From assembly GCA_030040475.1 (NCBI GenBank), contig JASHTQ010000571.1, positions 1 to 9,195 on the forward strand: 9,195 nucleotides of DNA. Reading direction: 5' to 3'. The notes beneath the pieces were generated by a model. It saw only the letters and a program-made list of their open reading frames with translations. It was not told the DNA's origin and did not search any database. This DNA is from Streptosporangiaceae bacterium (GTDB taxonomy: Bacteria > Actinomycetota > Actinomycetes > Streptosporangiales > Streptosporangiaceae). Positions 6,627 through 9,195 of the stretch are shown piece by piece (positions within the stretch are counted from its first letter, which is position 1; every line of letters begins with the position of its first letter). The translations under genes were made by a program, and so were the position numbers.

Positions 6627-6650
6627 CCAGGGGTGGCCGGGCGCGGGTTT

Positions 6651-8447
6651 TCAGCTGCCTGAGGCGACTATCCCGTACTCGTGGATCTTGCGGTAGATGG
6701 TGGCACGGGACATGCCCAGGGCCTCGGCGGCCTTGACCTTGTTGCCCTCGTGGTCGTGCAGGCTCTGCACGATCGCGTCGCGCTCGATGGACTCCAGCGG
6801 CGACAGCAGCCGGCGGCTGACCGTCCAGCATTCCGGCGGGAGGTCCTTGGGCATGATCGAGCCCGCCCGGCGGCGCTGCACGATCTGCTTGAGGACCTGC
6901 CAGAGCTGTTCGGCGTTGCCCGGCCAGTTGTGCCGCAGCAGGAGCTGCATCGCCTCGGGAGAGCAGGTCAGCCGGCCCTGCTGGCTGAGCCTGGCGAGGA
7001 AGAACGGGACAAGCTCGTGCAGGTCCTCGATGTGATGGCGCAGCGGGGGGAGCTCCACGGTGCCCTGGAAGAACCTCAGCAGGCGGGTCAGGTCCGCGCG
7101 GGCCTGCTTCCTGTTCAGGGTGACCGCCACCCTGAGGTGGTCCTGGCGGTGCGCGGCCCTGGCCTCCTGCAGCGCGCCGGCCAGCGCGTTCATCTGGCGG
7201 GCGTGCAGCGCGTCGACGTGGCGGAAGACCAGCATGCCGGTGCCGTCGAGCAGCTCGCGGCGCATCCGGACGAGCCATTCCGGGCTGGCGTCCTCGGCGT
7301 CGAGCACGTGGAACGGCGCGGCCGGGTTCTGCCGCTGGTGCACGGCGCGGGCCAGGGCGAGCTTGCCGACGCCGCCCTCGCCCTCCAGCGTCATCCAGTC
7401 CGACGAGTCGTACAGCGCCTCGGCCTCGCGGCAGGCGCGCAGCCACAGCACGCCGCTGCCGACCAGGCCCGGCAGGTACATCGGGGTCTTCGGCAGGTTC
7501 AGGTCGCCGGCGCCGACCGGGGCCGAGGTGAGCTTGACGTGCACCACGCCGTCGGCGAACGGGCCCTCGGCGCCGACCCGGCGGCAGAACAGCCTGGCCA
7601 CCACGCCGCTCGGCAGGTCGACCGCGACCGCGCCCGGGTGCCGCCTGGCAAGCGCCTCGGTGGCGTGGCCGATCAGCGCGGCCTGGTCGCCCGGGTCCAG
7701 CACGCGGCGGGCGTGGTCGTTCAGCATGACGACGTCGTTGCCGAGCGCCAGCACGATGCCGCCGGTCCGGCGGCAGGCGCGCACGTACTCCTGCAGCAGG
7801 TGGTAGTCCCGGCTGCTGCCGGACGCGAGCAGGGCCTGGGTGATCTGGTCGGCGGTCGCCTTGACCAGCGAGATCAGCATCGGGTCGGCGTCCTTGCGCC
7901 AGCAGGTCAGGTCGATCACGCCGACGGTCTTGCCGGAGAACGGGTCGTGGATCGGCACGCCGGCGCAGGCGAGTCCCTCGAGGTGCTCGGCGTAGTGCTC
8001 GTGGCCGAAGACGTGCGCGGGGCCGCCGGACTCCAGGGCGGTGCCGATGCCGTTGGTGCCGACGCGCTCCTCGGCGTAGCTGAAGCCGGGCGCGAGCATG
8101 ACGCCGTCGAGGTGGCGTTCCAGGTCGTGGTCGGCGGTCATCCGGGTCAGCACGAGGCCGGCCGCGTCGGTCAGGATGATGCTGATCGGCTGGCCGTCAA
8201 GCTCGGAGTGCAGCTTGCGGAGCACCGGATCGGCGCTGCGGGCAAGCGTGGTCTCCAGGTCGGGTTCGTGCAGGTAGCTCAGGTCGATGTGGTCGGCGGC
8301 GACCTGCCACTGGCGGGAGCGCCACCACGAGGCCAGGATCGGCTTGCGGACCACGGCCTGGTCGACGGGCTCGGCCGCGAGGAACCGGTCTCGTGCTTCT
8401 GCGAGCTGATCTCTGGCGACCTGCGGCCGCCCTGGTGCATGTGCCAC
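6651..8447 (-). CDS. mimR: GAF-AAA-Fis transcriptional activator, MimR/AcoR-like (598 aa)
   Basis: Domain order: an N-terminal helical part with ILASWWRSR (37-45); a GAF sensor (about 75-205, with EERVGTNGIGTALESGGPAH at 126-145 and HDPFSGKTVGVIDLTCW at 167-183); a PAS-like part (about 215-310); a degenerate AAA+ domain (about 325-530); and a Fis-type helix-turn-helix (553-592, NKVKAAEALGMSRATIYRKI). The closest described role I know is MimR, which drives the mimABCD monooxygenase in mycobacteria in response to acetone; the divergent monooxygenase gene here supports that assignment. The AAA part keeps a P-loop (GEGGVGK, 356-362), but Walker B reads MLVFRHVD instead of a DE pair, and the GAFTGA loop is absent, so it should not work as a sigma-54 activator. 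GTG 8447 has GGGAGG 4 nt upstream. Confidence 0.9.
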   Translation of the reverse strand: MAHAPGRPQVARDQLAEARDRFLAAEPVDQAVVRKPILASWWRSRQWQVAADHIDLSYLHEPDLETTLARSADPVLRKLHSELDGQPISIILTDAAGLVLTRMTADHDLERHLDGVMLAPGFSYAEERVGTNGIGTALESGGPAHVFGHEHYAEHLEGLACAGVPIHDPFSGKTVGVIDLTCWRKDADPMLISLVKATADQITQALLASGSSRDYHLLQEYVRACRRTGGIVLALGNDVVMLNDHARRVLDPGDQAALIGHATEALARRHPGAVAVDLPSGVVARLFCRRVGAEGPFADGVVHVKLTSAPVGAGDLNLPKTPMYLPGLVGSGVLWLRACREAEALYDSSDWMTLEGEGGVGKLALARAVHQRQNPAAPFHVLDAEDASPEWLVRMRRELLDGTGMLVFRHVDALHARQMNALAGALQEARAAHRQDHLRVAVTLNRKQARADLTRLLRFFQGTVELPPLRHHIEDLHELVPFFLARLSQQGRLTCSPEAMQLLLRHNWPGNAEQLWQVLKQIVQRRRAGSIMPKDLPPECWTVSRRLLSPLESIERDAIVQSLHDHEGNKVKAAEALGMSRATIYRKIHEYGIVASGS

Positions 8448-8616
8448 GTCGCCTCCCGAAGCGGCTGGAGGCTCAGCTTGCCTGGCCGCCTGCGGCGGCT
8501 GGGCCTGCGCGTCTGACTTTGGGGTTATTCACCTATTACAAAGTAAACCCCTTGTTGCCTGGCACTGTCTCAAGATGAGACCGCGGAATTGCGTGGGGCG
8601 ACGTCGGCTGGGGCGC
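8448..8616. promoter_or_regulatory. Divergent control region between the activator and the small gene
   Basis: It holds the AT-richest patch I noticed in the window (8525-8547). This is framed by GGGGTT (8521-8526) and AACCCC (8546-8551) as a 6-bp inverted repeat with a 19-nt interval, and contains the small palindrome TTAC-AAA-GTAA (8536-8546). AT-rich melting regions in such GC-rich genomes usually mark promoters, so the start sites of the activator and possibly the small gene are likely here. Exact hexamers are not clear. Confidence 0.5.
8567..8581. promoter_or_regulatory. Perfect palindrome GTCTCA-N3-TGAGAC, candidate activator binding site
   Basis: Two 6-bp arms pair perfectly around AGA. 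The site lies about 120 bp upstream of the activator start and 36 nt upstream of the small gene's start. Fis-type activators bind inverted repeats upstream of the promoters they control, and a partial copy occurs before the transporter (6614-6624). The assignment to the MimR-like protein is inference. Confidence 0.45.
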
Positions 8617-8880
8617 ATGGATGCCGCTCCCCCGCCCGGCCTGCCAGAGACCTTTAACCCGTGGAGCATCGTCAATCTCGTGTTTCACCACCTCGCCGCA
8701 GAGGGACTGCACCCGGTGCTCGGCGAGGCGGGTGACCCGGGGAAGCCGGCGGCCGATCTGCTGCGCGCGCTCGGCATCAAGCCGGCCGCCGAGGGGAACC
8801 GCCAGCGCTCCGAACAGACGCGTAATGACCTCGCCGCGATCCGCGCCGCCTTTGACGTGTCTCATGGTGAGAACGCATGA
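8617..8880 (+). CDS. Small conserved-looking protein of unknown function (87 aa)
   Basis: The reading frame has strong G/C third-position bias and sensible composition: an N-terminal Pro-rich tail, then FNPWSIVNLVFHHLAAEGLHP (about 12-32), GEAGDPGKPAADLLRALGI (35-53) and a charged C-terminal helix (RSEQTRNDLAAIRAAF). It has no signal peptide, Cys pair or known catalytic motif and looks like a small soluble helical protein. I believe similar small proteins occur in other actinobacteria but cannot assign a family or function. The ATG at 8617 is chosen because residues before it look non-coding; its ribosome binding site (GGGG, 3 nt away) is weak, and ATG 8575 and GTG 8593 are alternatives. It ends 155 nt before the monooxygenase start and runs in the same direction. 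Confidence 0.7.
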   Translation: MDAAPPPGLPETFNPWSIVNLVFHHLAAEGLHPVLGEAGDPGKPAADLLRALGIKPAAEGNRQRSEQTRNDLAAIRAAFDVSHGENA

Positions 8881-8895
8881 CCTCGGCTTTCGGGG

Positions 8896-8911
8896 TGTGA
8901 TGCAGCACACA
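8896..8911. promoter_or_regulatory. CRP/GlxR-like binding site
   Basis: TGTGA-TGCAGC-ACACA matches the CRP consensus TGTGA-N6-TCACA at 9 of 10 defined positions. Actinobacterial CRP proteins (GlxR, mycobacterial Crp) use this same consensus. It lies in the gap after the small gene, with its right end 124 nt before the monooxygenase start, a plausible place for carbon-status control of the operon promoter. Confidence 0.5.
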
Positions 8912-8920
8912 AGGACTTTC

Positions 8921-8959
8921 GGGGCCGCCGGCCGCCCCGGGTCGCCACGCGGCGGCCCC
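8921..8959 (+). terminator. Strong GC hairpin upstream of the monooxygenase gene (terminator or attenuator)
   Basis: GGGGCCGCC (8921-8929) and GGCGGCCCC (8951-8959) form a perfect 9-bp stem around 21 nt that can fold further, and nearby GGCC-rich segments offer competing pairings. It starts 41 nt after the small gene's stop. It may end that transcript or form in the leader of the monooxygenase mRNA. There is no U-tract. Confidence 0.4.
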
Positions 8960-9035
8960 GGCCGCGGGCCCACCGAGGGGGCACGGTCCCGTACCGGACC
9001 CCAGGACCCCGGAACCCGCCGAGAAAGGGGTGACG

Positions 9036-9195
9036 ATGAGTCGCCAGAGTGTGGCCAGGGCTCACCAGAAGATCCAGGAACTCGCCTGGGAGCCCAAGTA
9101 CCACGAGCCGGTCTCGCAGTATGGGACCGACTACACCTTCCGCAAGGCGGCGAAGAAGGACCCGCTCAAGCAGGTGCTGCGGTCCTACTTCCCGA
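9036..9195 (+). CDS. prmA: Propane / MimABCD-type binuclear-iron monooxygenase, hydroxylase large subunit, N-terminal part
   Basis: Only the first 53 residues are present; the gene runs off the right edge. They begin MSRQSVARAHQKIQELAWEP and continue with YGTDYTF, KKDPLKQVLRSYFP. This closely matches, from memory, the N-termini of PrmA (Gordonia, Rhodococcus propane monooxygenase) and MimA (mycobacteria). That subunit carries the di-iron centre that oxidises propane, and in MimA also acetone and phenol; the iron ligands lie beyond the window. ATG 9036 has AAGGGG 5 nt upstream. By family convention the reductase, small hydroxylase subunit and coupling protein genes (BCD), and often a GroEL-type chaperonin, should follow. 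The divergent MimR-like activator supports the assignment. Confidence 0.85.
   Translation, partial: MSRQSVARAHQKIQELAWEPKYHEPVSQYGTDYTFRKAAKKDPLKQVLRSYFP

Noticed and set aside
8560..8574. TGGCAC followed by 5 nt, resembling the -24 part of a sigma-54 promoter near a Fis-type activator
   Set aside because: The -12 element TTGC is missing (CAAG is found), actinobacteria lack sigma-54, and the activator has lost the GAFTGA loop.
8536..8973. Open minus-strand frame of 145 codons opposite the small gene
   Set aside because: The plus-strand frame has the better composition and codon pattern; the minus frame carries no recognisable motif and crosses the hairpin and the control region.
1..9195. 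tRNA or rRNA genes, CRISPR array, insertion sequence or attachment site
   Set aside because: None seen on either strand by eye: no spaced repeat array, no transposase motif, no terminal inverted repeats with target duplication, no tRNA-like cloverleaf.

Overview
This is a very GC-rich window with strong G/C third-position bias. It has GTG and TTG starts, a TetR regulator, an actinobacterial GAF/Fis-type activator and the start of a propane-type binuclear-iron monooxygenase. Together these point to a chromosomal segment of a soil actinomycete. Protein style suggests Streptosporangiales (Nonomuraea or Actinomadura-like), but that placement is inference from memory, not a search.

Left part (1-3561, all minus strand): the N-terminal part of a TetR regulator with a palindromic operator just upstream, a single-chain transketolase of the human-like type, a small six-cysteine lipoprotein, and a DinB/DUF664 protein. 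The DUF664 gene is translationally coupled (ATGA overlap) to a small P-loop kinase (3558-4118). The kinase starts at a TTG directly abutting four tandem 14-bp repeats, each carrying a Shine-Dalgarno-like GGAGGG. Divergent from it on the plus strand is a phosphoesterase of the phospholipase C/AcpA family (4267-5721) without a visible signal peptide. A GC-rich hairpin lies between this gene and the convergent transporter gene.

Right part (5852-9195) looks like the regulatory front end of a propane/acetone utilisation locus. It holds a GPR1/FUN34/YaaH (acetate-uptake type) transporter and, upstream on the same strand, a GAF-AAA-Fis activator resembling the acetone-responsive MimR of mycobacteria. 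Divergent from these are a small 87-residue protein of unknown function and then the first 53 codons of the hydroxylase large subunit of a propane/MimABCD-type monooxygenase. The control region between regulator and monooxygenase contains a perfect 6-3-6 palindrome, a 9/10 match to a CRP/GlxR site and a GC-rich hairpin. The likely logic (inference): the activator senses acetone or a related metabolite, CRP adds carbon-status control, the monooxygenase oxidises propane or acetone, and the transporter moves a short carboxylate such as acetate, a known end product of acetone oxidation.

Two intergenic stretches (2365-2389 and 5766-5790) share a 25-bp sequence with 21 identities and no obvious function. 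No RNA gene, insertion sequence, CRISPR array or attachment site was seen. No stretch over 300 bases lacks a gene.
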